Below are positions 1-17,043 of a stretch of 42,500 bases of DNA, piece by piece (within the stretch, counting starts at the first letter, position 1; every line of letters begins with the position of its first letter). The DNA is from Glandiceps talaboti. Lineage: Eukaryota; Hemichordata; Enteropneusta; Spengelidae. The translations under genes were made by a program, and so were the position numbers. The stretch is taken from NCBI RefSeq assembly GCF_964340395.1, contig NC_135564.1, positions 14,614,012 to 14,656,511 on the forward strand, given 5' to 3'. The notes under the pieces were generated by a model. It saw nothing but the letters and a program-made list of their open reading frames with translations, ran no database searches and had not been told where the DNA came from.

Positions 1-2277
1 GCCATAAATCTGCTGCGATTTATTATAGTACGTGTTGTTGCTGTGATTGAGAGAATTGACGATAAACGTTAAACACTACCTGCACACATTCCAGTGTAGT
101 ACGATACGATTAACAACTACATTATGTTTGAATCCAACGCCTTCTAAACAATTTCCGGCATTAATGTTTTCGTCTAATTTATCACCATTATCATTAATTC
201 TCAACCGCTTTATGTTGAAAATTTGATATTGGTGTTATTGAAGCATAACGAGAAAGGGTATAGAATTTTGACCAATTTCCTTAGTGGTAATAGATGCCAT
301 ATTAAAATGTATTTTTCATAACCATAATGTCTGTTTCCAGGTGAAAGTCGTTCAGCGAGATAACTGTAAATGTGCTACCATAGCAACGAAATGTGTATCA
401 TTATCATTCTCAAGTGGAATTTAATTCTACAAAGCTAATCACAAATCCGAATCAGTTTTAGAGCGATTAATTGTATTAATATGTATATACGCACACATTT
501 TACTGATGATGAAATCATCTCGTCTGTTAAATAATACCTCTGACCAAACAAGTGCTATGCTGATATATGGACTGATTCTGTCTCTGCGTTTTCGAATTTG
601 AATGATTTCCACAGTTTACTTCTTTATCCTGAATACAGTATATATCTTCAGTTGCAACCACCAGCACGTCCACTTACCATACAGATGCCATACAGATGAG
701 ACATGAGTATTCATTTTAGTTTTATGTATACAACAACTTTGATATGCTTTCCTACTTGAAAGAACACTCTGAAACAACATGTAGCCCGTGTTTGTAATCC
801 ATCCAATGAATTGCCAATAACTAGAGAATGTGTTGAAAAAAAAGAAATGGTTTGGTAATAGACCGGGTACACACAAGTAATGTGTAGTCTAAATTACCCA
901 TTTCCATATTTGGGCATCACAGGAGTTTGATTATTTGTACTTCCTCAGCTTGTTTACAAACCACTTCCTGTACGTACAATAACAAACGTTTAAGTCATAA
1001 TTTTGCAGCTTTGCAACGTATTTGAATAATAAACACAGACATGGTCTTCGTTGTTTTATATTGTGTTTCAAAGTACAAAAACAACATTTATGAACAAGTC
1101 CTAAATAAATACCATTTTTTCATCCATAATACAATTTTAAGAATGACATAAACACTGCAAAGATAATCCGGTGTACATTGCAAGAATAAAACACATATAT
1201 CTTTATCTCTTTTACAAAGTGACTGACCCATGAACATCCACTTCGCGAGCCAATAATGTATCTCAATTATTGGAAGAAATAACCAAGATAAACGACCTCT
1301 AAAAGCCCATGTTCTGTAATCATCCATGCTAAAAGCTATATAAATGACAATACATTACACTTTCAGATTGTCCCAGCTCATCTATTATTGACACTTTTCC
1401 GTTATTGACTCACTTTGGTCCTATAAATTCATGAAAAACTCTTTAGCAAAGTTTTACCCTTGTTGAATACTAATTGTCCTCATCCAATTGTGTAGTCATA
1501 GCAATTTGTTGCTTGATAGGAAGTAACACTGTGTGGTTGAATGCATTGTATTATATAAGAATGATTTCCATTTAAAACGGGATATGTGATGGTACTTGTT
1601 TATCATGGCTATGCGGTTTGAATTCCCAGACTGTGAACACAACAGCATGTTCGTATTTGACGGTTTGGATGAGATGGCAATGATGTACAAAGGAAATAAG
1701 AATTCCGTGGTTATTAAGTATGTTTGATAGGCATATTCACCTGAGTAAACTGAATATCCACGGTAGTTGAGTATCTCTTCCCGTACCATCACTCAACAAT
1801 ATATCTTGATTACGTGACCCTTGTATTAATACTAATATATGAGCTATTTACTTGATCCTAGGAACAATTAAGATCGACCGAGCATATTCAAATTAAAACG
1901 TTTGTTTATGGCACATAACTTGTTGAGATATTAAGTCGTTGAAGATAGCCAGATATGTAAATTGCAAGTAGTAAGTAGTGCATGGTAACAGGGTCGTTAA
2001 GACACGTGATATGAATTGATGTAAGTTTCCATATGCCCTCACATGCCCTCACTAGTTTGATAAAACTTTCATGTAATAGCAATTTTATCCATGGTAGCAA
2101 ATCGTCTATTTAAATGATTCGCAAATGATGTATTTAATGGTACTATCAAGCCAGAATGACAACAGATTTTCAATTAGGCGACACGCTGTTCTTACATTTT
2201 ACGCAATGTTTTTTGTTACTATTTGGAAATACGCAACATAAATACAGACACCGGTAGCGCGCACCCACATCAATTGT
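1..2277. other. unassigned AT-rich DNA
   Basis: No convincing gene, repeat or RNA is visible. Open frames on the minus strand (for example 616-876, 1088-1327, 1496-1792) are below 100 codons and AT-biased, and none shows a recognisable motif. I treat this as intergenic or intronic DNA. Confidence 0.5.
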
Positions 2278-2279
2278 TA

Positions 2280-2623
2280 CATTTTATCTCACTGTGAACA
2301 CAAATAAACTGTTTGGAGTTTGAATCGCCAAGTAACGTCAAGTGGTATTCTCAGTGGATGAGCAAGTAGGTGAAAGCATGGGTTTTTTAACTTTAATTTT
2401 CGATCCGACTAACATTATAAAACAAACAACTCTCCAATAGTTTCCCTACACAAACCAACCCAACACCTTAAGGGTTCCAACCTGTATGTAACAACCACAT
2501 AATCGGTTATCTCTAACCTACCTACCATACAACCTGGTTGAATTGTTCGGAACCTCATTCCCCCTCATGTATTTGGCTTATCCGAAAGTAATGCTTGATT
2601 TGTGTTCACAGTGAGATAAAATG
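2280..2623. mobile_element. MITE with 26-bp terminal inverted repeats and TA flanks
   Basis: The segment at 2278-2305 is the exact reverse complement of 2598-2625 (28 of 28 bases). The ends read TA-CATTTTATCTCACTG at the left and CAGTGAGATAAAATG-TA at the right. If the outer TA is the duplicated target, the element is 344 bp with 26-bp TIRs. The interior has no open frame of note. Short length, no coding capacity, TIRs and a TA duplication are the usual signature of a non-autonomous Tc1/mariner-type MITE. The superfamily is inferred only from the TA target. Near-perfect arms suggest a fairly recent insertion. Confidence 0.7.
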
Positions 2624-2625
2624 TA

Positions 2626-3369
2626 TCATTTTATATGCTAGCCTTTTATCAAAGTTTGTATGCTTTGTAAATGTAATTTGTAACAAAAGGAAAACGTTGT
2701 GGGAGACTTAAATATCATCGTGCTACCTAATTGGAAATCAATGGTTCTCTGGTTTGCTAGTAAAATACTCACTTATGAGATTTGCTAAGTACTTCGCCGT
2801 AGAGTATGAAAAGGGGTTTATGTGTGTATTGTTTTGCCTTTCATCGAATTAGAGAAATTACGGTCAGAGCAAACATACTACATGCAGATACCATTTGGGT
2901 AAAGCAAAGACAAACTACTTAGGGACGCCTTCGTTACTTTAATGTGTGTGTAAACACAAGGAAAATATATTTGAAGTCATGGGACATAGTTTGCATAATG
3001 TAATCAAATTTTATACGGACGTAAACATAAATGATAATCAAATTTTCATACTGACCCAGACACAAGTAAATAATTGAGAAAGAAATCAAACGTTATTGTC
3101 ATACACTTGTGAAACTGCTTTTTGTTGAATTTGTTTAAGAACTACATTGAAGCATAAGACAGCGTCGATGATTTTGTAACTTTTATAAACAGTACTTTGC
3201 ATTTGTCATCTACTTTATTGTAATTGGCTCTACGAAAGCGAAATTTATTTCTTGTTTCTGTTTCTGGATAAATCACCAGGTAAATGTAGTGTCGGACAAT
3301 CGAAAAGGCAGTGGAATAATAAAAAAATTAATAAATAAAAAATCGATACAATGAAGCATAACTTTCTGT
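2626..3369. other. unassigned AT-rich DNA
   Basis: Apart from short A-rich runs near 3320-3345, nothing is recognisable here. Confidence 0.4.
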
Positions 3370-3488
3370 ATTATATATCAGTAATAGATAGTCAACGAGT
3401 TATGTGCCAATAAACGAGGGGGCATAGCCCCCCGAGTCTTTGGCACATAAACCTACCGAACGAGTTGTCTATCTAACTTATACTATGG
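3370..3488. repeat. large imperfect palindrome (hairpin)
   Basis: Nested inverted arms are visible. TAGATAG-TCAAC at 3385 pairs with GTTG-TCTATCTA ending at 3475. TTATGTGCCAA (3400-3410) pairs perfectly with TTGGCACATAA (3440-3450). GGGGGC (3418-3423) pairs with GCCCCC (3427-3432) around a 3-nt ATA loop. Looser pairing extends to about 3370 and 3488. The fold could act at the DNA level, as a transposon end, or in RNA. It adjoins the 185-bp unit at 3476-3660 and may belong to the same element. Confidence 0.6.
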
Positions 3489-3660
3489 CGTGATTGGCTC
3501 AAACGGATCCTTTTCAAAATGTTGTGTAATTGGTTGCATGCAAATTGAGTGCTGAGCGTAATATAGGTCACACCCCTAAGAAAGGGTGGGTTATGGCTCC
3601 ATATAACCAACTGAAATCAAAGCCTCTGATTGGCCAAGTCGGTCTAGCCGTCGTATAAGT
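3476..3660. mobile_element. MITE-like unit with short inverted ends
   Basis: The left end ACTTATACTATGGC matches the reverse complement of the right end (ACTTATACGACGGC) at 12 of 14 positions. A GATTGGC near the left and a GATTGGCC near the right lie inside the unit, together with a small inner hairpin (GGTTAT to ATAACC at 3590-3608). There is no coding capacity. No clean target duplication is seen, so the exact boundaries are uncertain and the hairpin to the left may be part of the same element. Confidence 0.35.
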
Positions 3661-3964
3661 ATTATTATTAATGTATTCATAATGTATTTCTTGGTGAACC
3701 AACAGGCTAGTGTAATACCATTTTGATAAAAAGCGAAATGAATTTATAAGAATTAAGTGAACCTTTATGTAATAATCGAATACTGTTCATAGTTATTAGA
3801 GTTACATACTTAAAGCTAAGAACTTTGTATGTTATACTATCCATGAATGAAAAGGTTTCTACATTCAATTGCTAATATTTACGTTAAATCTTTCTCTAGT
3901 CCGTTCCTGTTTTACCATCTTTTCTTTACAAATACAATTCATATAGTTTCACTTTCTTAAACAG

Positions 3965-4223
3965 GGACAATCTCCAACGATATCTTACACAATTCATTGA
4001 ATTCCATCACCTGAAATTGAGAAGTAAAGGCCACGTTTCCATGGTAATCTCTGAAGACCCTTGCAAGATAAATACATTGTGTTGTATAGATCTTAAGGGA
4101 GTAAGCGTGGATTTACAAAAGGGATTAGTTTCCCTCGGAGCTTATTTTGATCGCAATACAATCATCAATAAGAAACCACGAATATCTAAGGACATTCAAA
4201 TATTAAAGGAATTGCTCCTGAAG
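3965..4223 (+). CDS. possible internal exon, unknown protein
   Basis: A 259-bp open stretch starts after a plausible acceptor (pyrimidine-rich tract then TTAAACAG, AG at 3963-3964) and ends at a good donor (CTGAAG|GTATCA, cut after 4223). In the frame starting at 3966 it gives 86 uninterrupted codons with a non-repetitive, balanced composition, including stretches such as ISEDPCKINTLCCIDLKG and LQKGLVSLGAYFDRNT. If the donor is not used, the frame runs on six codons to a stop at 4239-4241, so it could be a terminal exon. I do not recognise the family. No flanking exon was found, so this may also be a chance open frame. Confidence 0.3.
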
Positions 4224-4241
4224 GTATCATTTGAATTCTAA

Positions 4242-4882
<641 letters not shown>

Positions 4883-4925
4883 GTTGTCTGATGATCGCAC
4901 TATGCGTGAAACTCCGAGTTACAAC
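4883..4925 (+). ncRNA. type I hammerhead ribozyme-like motif
   Basis: All three helices and the catalytic core can be drawn. Helix I is GTTGT (4883-4887) with ACAAC (4921-4925). The core CTGATGA lies at 4888-4894. Helix II is CGCA (4896-4899) with TGCG (4903-4906) and loop CTA. GAAA lies at 4908-4911. Helix III is ACT (4911-4913) with AGT (4917-4919) and loop CCG. The predicted cleavage triplet is GTT, with scission after 4920. A very short helix III is known for hammerheads of animal satellites and Penelope-like elements, which tend to act as dimers. The weak point is a T.T opposition (4895/4907) where active hammerheads usually have a G-C pair beside the core, so activity may be reduced or lost. 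The fold is what I see; function is inferred. Confidence 0.6.
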
Positions 4926-4950
4926 CAAGAAAGAGTTCCAGTACTACCAA

Positions 4951-4953
<3 letters not shown>

Positions 4954-5042
<89 letters not shown>
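4954..5042. repeat. (TA)n microsatellite, about 44 units
   Basis: A pure TA tract of about 89 bp begins 28 bases downstream of the hammerhead-like motif and ends at TTGTCACACC. It lies within the segment bounded by the 46-bp repeats. Confidence 0.98.
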
Positions 5043-5045
<3 letters not shown>

Positions 5046-5214
5046 CACACCTACATATACATGGGGGTGCGCGTGCTTGTGTATGTGTTAGACTGTGTGT
5101 TTGACTTATCTCAACAGCAATCCATGTTATACGGGAATGGTACATCAAGGCTCATAGCTATAACTTTGTTGAAATATCGTTTTCCACTACGTATTCTTAC
5201 TAGGTACATGCTAC

Positions 5215-5260
5215 AGTTCATTATGCAGAAAGATATCATAGACTTCAGGTCGATCATTGA
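5215..5260 (+). repeat. 46-bp direct repeat, copy 2
   Basis: It is identical to 4837-4882, offset by 378 bp. The sequence after it (AAATGTGAAG) differs from the hammerhead that follows copy 1. This fits a single insertion of about 332 bp between the copies better than an intact tandem array. Confidence 0.9.
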
Positions 5261-7593
5261 AAATGTGAAGTATAATAAACTGATTTCCCTGGTGCCATGC
5301 GTAATCGACCAGCCTTCATTCTCCTGATGGGATTTACCTCAATCTAACCTCTTGACGTCACAAAAACAGTTATAACTCTTTGCTATAGATAAAAAACATG
5401 TGCATGATATAAGCAGACGTTATTGGAACGTAAACGGGTGCAGACTATTTATTTGTTTCTCATACGTTGAGAGGTCTACTGAGTGAGTGGCTAGACATTG
5501 CAGGATGTTGACAACATAGAACTGACAACTGTAGCGGTTTAATGCAGAAAACAATCTTCGGAAGAGTGTCTGGGTTATCTAGACAATCTTGACGAAAACT
5601 GTTTCAGATATGTTGTTAAAAAAATAATATACAGTACTTAAATGTCAGGGTATTAAGGGCAAACTTGTGTTACAAAATGTAAGTCAGGGAATGTATTTTG
5701 TTTAATTGGCCGTCGCGTCTACCAAGTCAACTTAGTACTGTTCAGATCTCGTGATGATTGTTTTTCGTTTCTGTTTATTTTTTGAAACTTTATCGTGAAT
5801 GACATTCGCTATTTGCCAGAATTCAGGAGTATTTCTTTGGAGAACTGAAGTGGAGCACTTATAGATTTTTATATTATGTTGATATATACTATTCAAAGTT
5901 TTATTTCAAGGAAGAAATTTGTGTTTCGACACTTTAGGAAGAATAATGTGCATGAAAGAAAACTTCACGATTTTGTACCATTGTGAAATGGTTTGGACTC
6001 TAATACCTTCATTCAAACCTTACAATATCTTTGTATATGTCAACAACCTACCTTGATCGATTTCATGCCATTGCTGCTATTGCGTTGTTGACTTTAAATT
6101 GAGATGTAATGTTCATGGTTAAGGGCTCACGTTTTACTATTATCAAGTACGTGAGATTACAAGATGAGGAACTTTTGAAGTACTGTTGAAGAGGTGAATT
6201 CGAATGATGCGTCCATTAAAAGCATTCACATTTCACCGTGTAAAAATGAATAGGTCTGAATTCTACTCCAATATTAGCTTTCCGCTGACGAGGCCTTTCA
6301 AATATGAACTAACACTGCCAAAACGTGAATGAAATAATCTACAAGGGTAGTATTTCAATGTATTAATATATGAAGATAGTTGTGAGGTCTATGGATCAAA
6401 ACATAAAAATATAATTATCATACATGTTGGATGATACATGTATATGTGTTATTAAATGGGGTCATAAAATAAACTCCAAGCACGTAGCCAAATACACCAC
6501 ACATTATCACATATTGTCGACTTACCAAGCGTGTTAATACCTGATGAATGGCCCAAGTACTGTTATTATTCTACACACCATTGTAATTGTATTAAAGTTT
6601 ACCCTTGATATTCCACAGACGGTGACCGGTAGACATATTTTGATATTTAATTCCATGCGGGGCATATTTAATAACATAGTTTCCAATATTCTCTTCCTCA
6701 TATGAATGGCTGTGTGATCTCTAATGCCTGGTTCAAACACTCGCGTTTCCATAGCAATCCATAACTATGTCGTATAATCAATTGAGTGTCTGTAATTGGA
6801 CAGATTTATATATATATGACAAACCTTTCACTTTGATCTCAGAGTATATCAAAGAATTATCAAACTTAAATGTTCAACAATGGATATGTTTCCGTTGTTT
6901 ATAAATTTTAAAATTATTTTATACATGAGCCCGTTGACAACAAGTCGTGTAAATACGATAAAAGCATTTGGTTAACGGGAGGTCCGGTCAGTAGCAAAAA
7001 GTGCCATATATTTGTTTCTGTAACATATATACAGTTAAGTTACTGACTGGCATTTTTAGCATAAATGTAAAGTACCTGATAGTTACTTTAAGGATATTCC
7101 CCAGTTTTAGTTTCCAAATATTTCACTCGTGAACACTCTTAGTTTAGAATATTCACATAGGATTCGTGATGACTACCATTTATCACCTGTTACCTTTACT
7201 TATTTAGTATTGCCCCGATAAACTTTTATCTAAAACGAAATATATTTTCCTTTGACAGCAGATCTCAGTGTGTTTTGAATTTATTGTAAAATGGACGTTT
7301 GTCAACACTCACCAGCCATGCCATAAAGATTATTTCGGCCGCGCACACAACAAAGGAAACTCTGATCATAGAGATCGGCTAATTTATAACTGTATGAGGA
7401 TTTCTGACTGCTGTAGATAATGCGCAGCAATACAAAGAGACCGATCGAAGGAAAGATGGTGAACCCCTTGTTTTCACAGTGTGGTACAGAACCAAGCCGT
7501 GTTTTATGTCACAATTTATAGATTAATTATAGGCTACAGGGTACCATATGTTACTTCTCAGGTGATATTACAATAGTTTAAAAGCTCTCTCTT
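5261..7593. other. unassigned AT-rich DNA
   Basis: I found no gene, long inverted repeat or microsatellite over 30 bp. A CTGACGAGGCC word at about 6286 has no hammerhead partner segments. The minus-strand open frame at 6534-6752 has no recognisable motif. Confidence 0.4.
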
Positions 7594-9786
<2,193 letters not shown>

Positions 9787-9825
9787 GGTAAGGTTGTGTA
9801 GCTCTCAGTTTTAGAATAGATGGGG

Positions 9826-9912
<87 letters not shown>

Positions 9913-10100
9913 ATATTTGATTTTATTCCATGTGTGAGTGTCTACTTCAGGTAGTTATGTTTTCCGTTGTTTTCCATGTGGTCTTTGTGTGTTAATGATG
10001 TACAGCCATTACAGTTTGGAAGAACAGTTTTATATTGTCTTTTTAAGTTGATGTCAGTTTCTACATCCACCATTTCTCGTCAGACCTTTTCACCAATGCG
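9787..10100 (+). repeat. interspersed repeat family R2, copy 1, interrupted by (AT)n
   Basis: This segment matches the reverse complement of about 39350-39580. Shared blocks include CA(G/A)TTTTAGAATAG before the AT tract and GATGTACAGCCATTACAG at about 9996. Identity is roughly 85% in the best block. Both copies translate to a similar peptide around DVQPLQ(F/I)G(R/G)TVL, which could be a decayed coding part of a transposon or simply shared ancestry. This copy carries a TA tract (9831-9904) that the other copy lacks. I do not recognise the family. Confidence 0.6.
9831..9904. repeat. (AT)n microsatellite
   Basis: A pure AT tract of about 74 bp ends in GTATGTATATAT. It arose inside a repeat whose second copy near 39510 has no such tract. 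Confidence 0.97.
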
Positions 10101-12875
<2,775 letters not shown>

Positions 12876-13106
12876 TTCAGTTATTCACTCAAGTGGCAAA
12901 TACCATTGAACTTATTAACACTGTATTTGTATTCGGCATACTACTGGTGTAAATTAAAAACAAGGTTTATGATACCCCAACTGGGAAGCTCAATTGCCAG
13001 CATGATCGGCTTGGCAATGTACTATTCTCTTGATTATATTCTAACTCTACTAATAAATAGACTATAACTTTCTCAAGGTTGAGAGTTCATTTAATCTAAA
13101 AATATT

Positions 13107-13166
13107 AATGCGTTCATCTTTACAGGGGAAAAGGTATTGATTACAAATAAATTGACCCAAACACCA
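13107..13166 (+). repeat. diverged 60-bp direct repeat, left copy
   Basis: This segment resembles 13317-13377. Both contain GTATTGATTA followed by AAT and then a CCCAAACAC block. The two copies bracket the left 136-bp arm of the larger inverted repeat. They are too diverged to be a recent target duplication. Confidence 0.5.
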
Positions 13167-13177
13167 CACATATGTGA

Positions 13178-13313
13178 CACTTCATCAGAAATGCGACGTC
13201 AAAATCTGTTGTTTTTCTCTAATAAATCCTCTATTGTTTACGTATTATGAAAATCGTTAAATTAATCGCTGACATGTAAAACGAATTATCACTTTACAGG
13301 GATGAGTTACGCT
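13178..13313 (+). repeat. 136-bp inverted repeat, left arm
   Basis: It is identical to the reverse complement of 16908-17043 except at 5 of 136 positions, by my base-by-base reading. Sequence similarity stops abruptly at both edges. Confidence 0.9.
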
Positions 13314-13955
13314 ATAACAAATATACTCATCATTATAGGAAGAATGTATTGATTATGAATGCATTGGCCCAAACACGACGGATGATTTAATGAACAGTAC
13401 TATAATCTTAAACATGAACGTCAGCACCGCGTTAAGCAATACTTTGTATTCTTTGTATCAATAAGGTTGCATGTACAAATCTGAATATATTTGCATGAAT
13501 AGTTATCAAATCTGGCATGCAATAATCAATATAAACTTTATATTATCCTATTACTATTGAAAATGAGTCATAGCTCGAAAAGTCTGTTTTTACTTATAGA
13601 TCTTAGACTACTATAGAAAACATATCACTCCAATATTTACATGATAATGTAATATATCACGTTAGTCTCTGTGAACGAAATTGAAATTTTCGGTCGTGAA
13701 ATCTATTACAATTTAATAACTATATCTGGAATCGATTTTTTCCGCGCATTATTGTCTAGACGTATACCTGTCAGACAACATCAAATCTGATAAAATGTCA
13801 TTTAGATACAGCGCCAGGGGTTCTAAGAGTTATGCTAAATTCAACTATATTGAAGTATGTCTTTGCGTTCCCAATGTTTAGTTTTTACTATAACCATTGG
13901 CACTAATGGATAATATCTTACATTTGACAGGATAAATAAAACACACATATCTTTC

Positions 13956-13958
<3 letters not shown>

Positions 13959-14013
<55 letters not shown>
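13959..14013. repeat. (CA)n then (TA)n microsatellite
   Basis: About 22 CA units pass into a short TA run. The tract lies inside the segment bounded by the 136-bp inverted arms. Confidence 0.95.
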
Positions 14014-14014
<1 letters not shown>

Positions 14015-16907
14015 CACTTTATATAAATTTCCGTTTATATTACAAACTAAAAGGGCACGTCTTTGACAATTCTGGTAAATTAGGTTTCGATGCAAAGGTA
14101 AGTGTAAAAATCGACAAATATCTCACAAGGCGAAGCAGATATGACAACAATCTCATTTATACATTTTGCAAAGTACCAATGCAGTTTAAACCGGGTGTAT
14201 CTCACAGCCCATCCGCTGTTTATTTTCATTGAAACAGCTGTGTACTTGTACTGGTGACAAGTACTACTTTATGCAAAAACAATAGTTATTAATGGTACTG
14301 GAGATGTCGCAAATAATGGACTAGACATATGGTGGATATGGGAAAGTTAGCCATTCCCTATGCCGATTTCAAGTTCATTCAGGGAAAGCCATGTCTTCAG
14401 CTGGTATTTTTTAGTTTCAGAACCGTTTAGTCGTGCAGTTATGTAACTTCTATCACAATATGGTCAGCAGGTTTTACTCAGTCTGATCAAAATCGATTTA
14501 GGTGTATTTCACGGTGCAATCTCAGTGTATATGTGATTATATAATATGTGCCAATAATGAATCTTCTTACTTTAAGGCAATAGTACCAAGTAAGGTATAT
14601 AAAGTACAATATGTAACTTACTACAGAGAAATCAGTATATTCTCTAATTTTGTTTTATCTTTTAAGAAGGGAAATTCAAATACAGGAGTAATGGAAGCGG
14701 TAGTAACATTCATTATGTCGAAGAAGGGGTCACCCGTTAAGGTCAGGATGTAGCGAAACGTTGCGTTGAAAAGTCATAAAAGTATTCATCCATCACGTTT
14801 TTTGTGTCTGAATGATCAGTCGGGAACTAAAACTGACATTAATGCTTGTGGCTGTATTTGTAGACATCAAACCTCAGAATAATACTCATGGGTTACTGCC
14901 TAGCATTGATTTTGCTACCACTTACATCCTTCCCTGCAGATCGACAGCCATAGGAGCGTTTGTATCGTAATGTAAGCCTGCCTAATGACATGGTTATCAC
15001 ACAGAGAACAGAATGAGAAAGTGAAATTTCGAACTTAATACTACACTTAGTGTATCATTCTATACATACGTTGTGACTGTTCATTACAGGATTACTCTCC
15101 AAGTTTGTAATAATACTTGAACAGTAGTACATTCAGTCTTCTGTAAGAAATGACTGGCGTTGGCATAAAAACAGACACTGAATACTGTTGATTAAAATGG
15201 AAATTTGTATCAAATCGTGTCCCTTTTTTACCTGGATAAGTAGGAGTCCTAGTCATGAGGGAAATTCGTTACTGGAATGTTAATAGACCACAGTATGATG
15301 TCGTGAGCATGATAGTAGTCCTAGGTATCATTACAGCTTATTTATTACATGCTGGCAGGACACTACATTCGATAATTATGCTTATCTCTAACTAGTTATA
15401 ATTCTAAGCCCTGCTGTTATCAATTTCTTGATAGGTGGTACTACATTTAATGTCATTTTCCTTCCAGAAGAGTCTAGATAACTAACCAAAAATACAAAAA
15501 TACTAACATGTCACTACATACAGCAGGCCAGAATTATTCAGTTTCTAAGTTTACTGATTTAAGATCTTGGGTGTTAGAAGGTTCAAAAGTTCAACATGAA
15601 AGGTTATTTGGAAAAGTTCAAGGTTCTCCATTTGACAATAATAGGACAGCCTCAATATATACGTTTCCATTTACCTAGCAACAAAGTTAGTTTTGGAATG
15701 TCATAGAAGAAGATACCCAGACACAAGATGTTATTTAACAGACTGATTGTGGAAGAAATGAGTTGTGTATATCAGTCTTTAGTCATTTAAATTGAAGGCA
15801 TGAAGCGTATTTCCAGTAAGCATTCCTCTAAATATGTGATAAAATTTCTAACTAGTTTCAAGTTTCAGGATTTACAACATTCCATCTAAAGCACTTTAAT
15901 CCATAATCATTATCTATATAACTGCCTGATACTGATACGAGATAGCATTTTGGCAGATGATTGAACAACCTCTTCATTCGCTTCTCTAATACATTATGCA
16001 TACTGAATAGTATGCAGCGTTGCGTGCTACAAGTCGACATGCTCGGCTTCCAATCATACATAAAAACTTGTAACGTTGAAAAGAATTTTTTGGAAATAGA
16101 CGGATATTAAGAACGAAACGCCGCTCTACTTAACAATACGAGTTTGTTTAAGCAGTATTAAGCAGATGTTTTGGTAGCAATCATGGGTTTGTAAAACGTT
16201 ATTTCGATATCTCGCCTTCAAAAGATATCCAAGTAAAAGGTCTTGTGAGAAGAAATGAAACTGAAAGGAAATCTTCATTATGGTCTTATAGTTATACAGA
16301 TGAGGTTATAAATGTGTATGTGCATTTAATAACCGTGGTGTGAAGGTTCTAGGTAAAATAACAAACCCTTGTTGATGTGTGTCATTGAAGTTAGAACATG
16401 TTGACAAGGCACAACAGCGACCCAGCATATGATGAATCTTTCTCGTTAAGCTATTTTCTGTGTATACCTGTCCTAAGTGTAATAACACCTTTTATCAAGA
16501 CTGAATAGTCGAGTACTTACACCGAGCTGCCGTCGTTATTATACATTATAATAGTGGATAGCATACTTTATATAAAAAAGCGTGTGTGTAGAATTAGCGA
16601 AAAAAAGCAGTAAGTGCAAAGCTACACAAAATACTAATAAAATAGTTATTTTATATTAATGGTCGTTATTAATGAGAAATATGTGTGTGTTGCACGGTGA
16701 TATTATACCATTTCTGTATTTCCATGACGATTATGTATTGAGTTCAGAATGAATTCGTACACTAAGAAATGAACCTCGTCAGAATTCAATTTGCTAATCA
16801 AACCGTATGCTCAACTGACCGTGAACATACTTTAATAAAATTATTCCAAACAACACATGACATGTACAGTAGCGGCCCATGTGTGTACGTCATCCATTCA
16901 CTTGTAC
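14014..16907. other. interior of the 3.87-kb segment, no gene seen
   Basis: Near 14735-14790 the plus strand reads AGCGAAACGTTGCGTTGAAAA and then AAAAGTATTCATCC. This resembles the hairpin-GAAACG-tail end common in Penelope-type repeats, but the CTGATGA side is not preserved. The remaining sequence has no identifiable gene or repeat. Confidence 0.25.
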
Positions 16908-17043
16908 AGCGTAACTCATTCTTTTAAAGTGATAATTCGTTTTACATGTCAGCGATTAATTTAACGATTTTCATAATACGTAACTAATAGAGGATTTATT
17001 AGAGAAAAACAACAGATTTTGACGTCGCATTTCTGATGAAGTG
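16908..17043 (-). repeat. 136-bp inverted repeat, right arm
   Basis: It is the inverted partner of 13178-13313 with about 96% identity. The mismatches are clustered at the inner end (near 16921-16925) and around position 16979. Confidence 0.9.

Larger units (their letters stand above)
13178..17043. mobile_element. candidate 3.87-kb element with 136-bp inverted ends
   Basis: Both outer ends begin CACTTCATCAGAAATGCGAC reading inward, and the arms are the same length. The interior has no transposase I can recognise; it holds only short open frames, a CA microsatellite and a possible retroelement tail near 14720-14790. If it is a DNA transposon it is non-autonomous. No clear target duplication flanks it (left ...TATGTGA, right GATTACA...). 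Two inverted copies of one 136-bp repeat are therefore an alternative. Confidence 0.4.

Noticed and set aside
505-530. CTGATGATGAAATCATC resembling a hammerhead core
   Set aside because: The following bases do not form helix II and GAAA in the required order, and no closing helix is present.
6286-6320. CTGACGAGGCCTTTC, hammerhead-like core start
   Set aside because: No GAAA segment, helix III or helix I partner is found at a workable distance.
6715-6750. GGTTCAAACAC resembling a tRNA B box
   Set aside because: It lacks the full GGTTCRANNCC consensus, there is no A box upstream, and no cloverleaf can be drawn.
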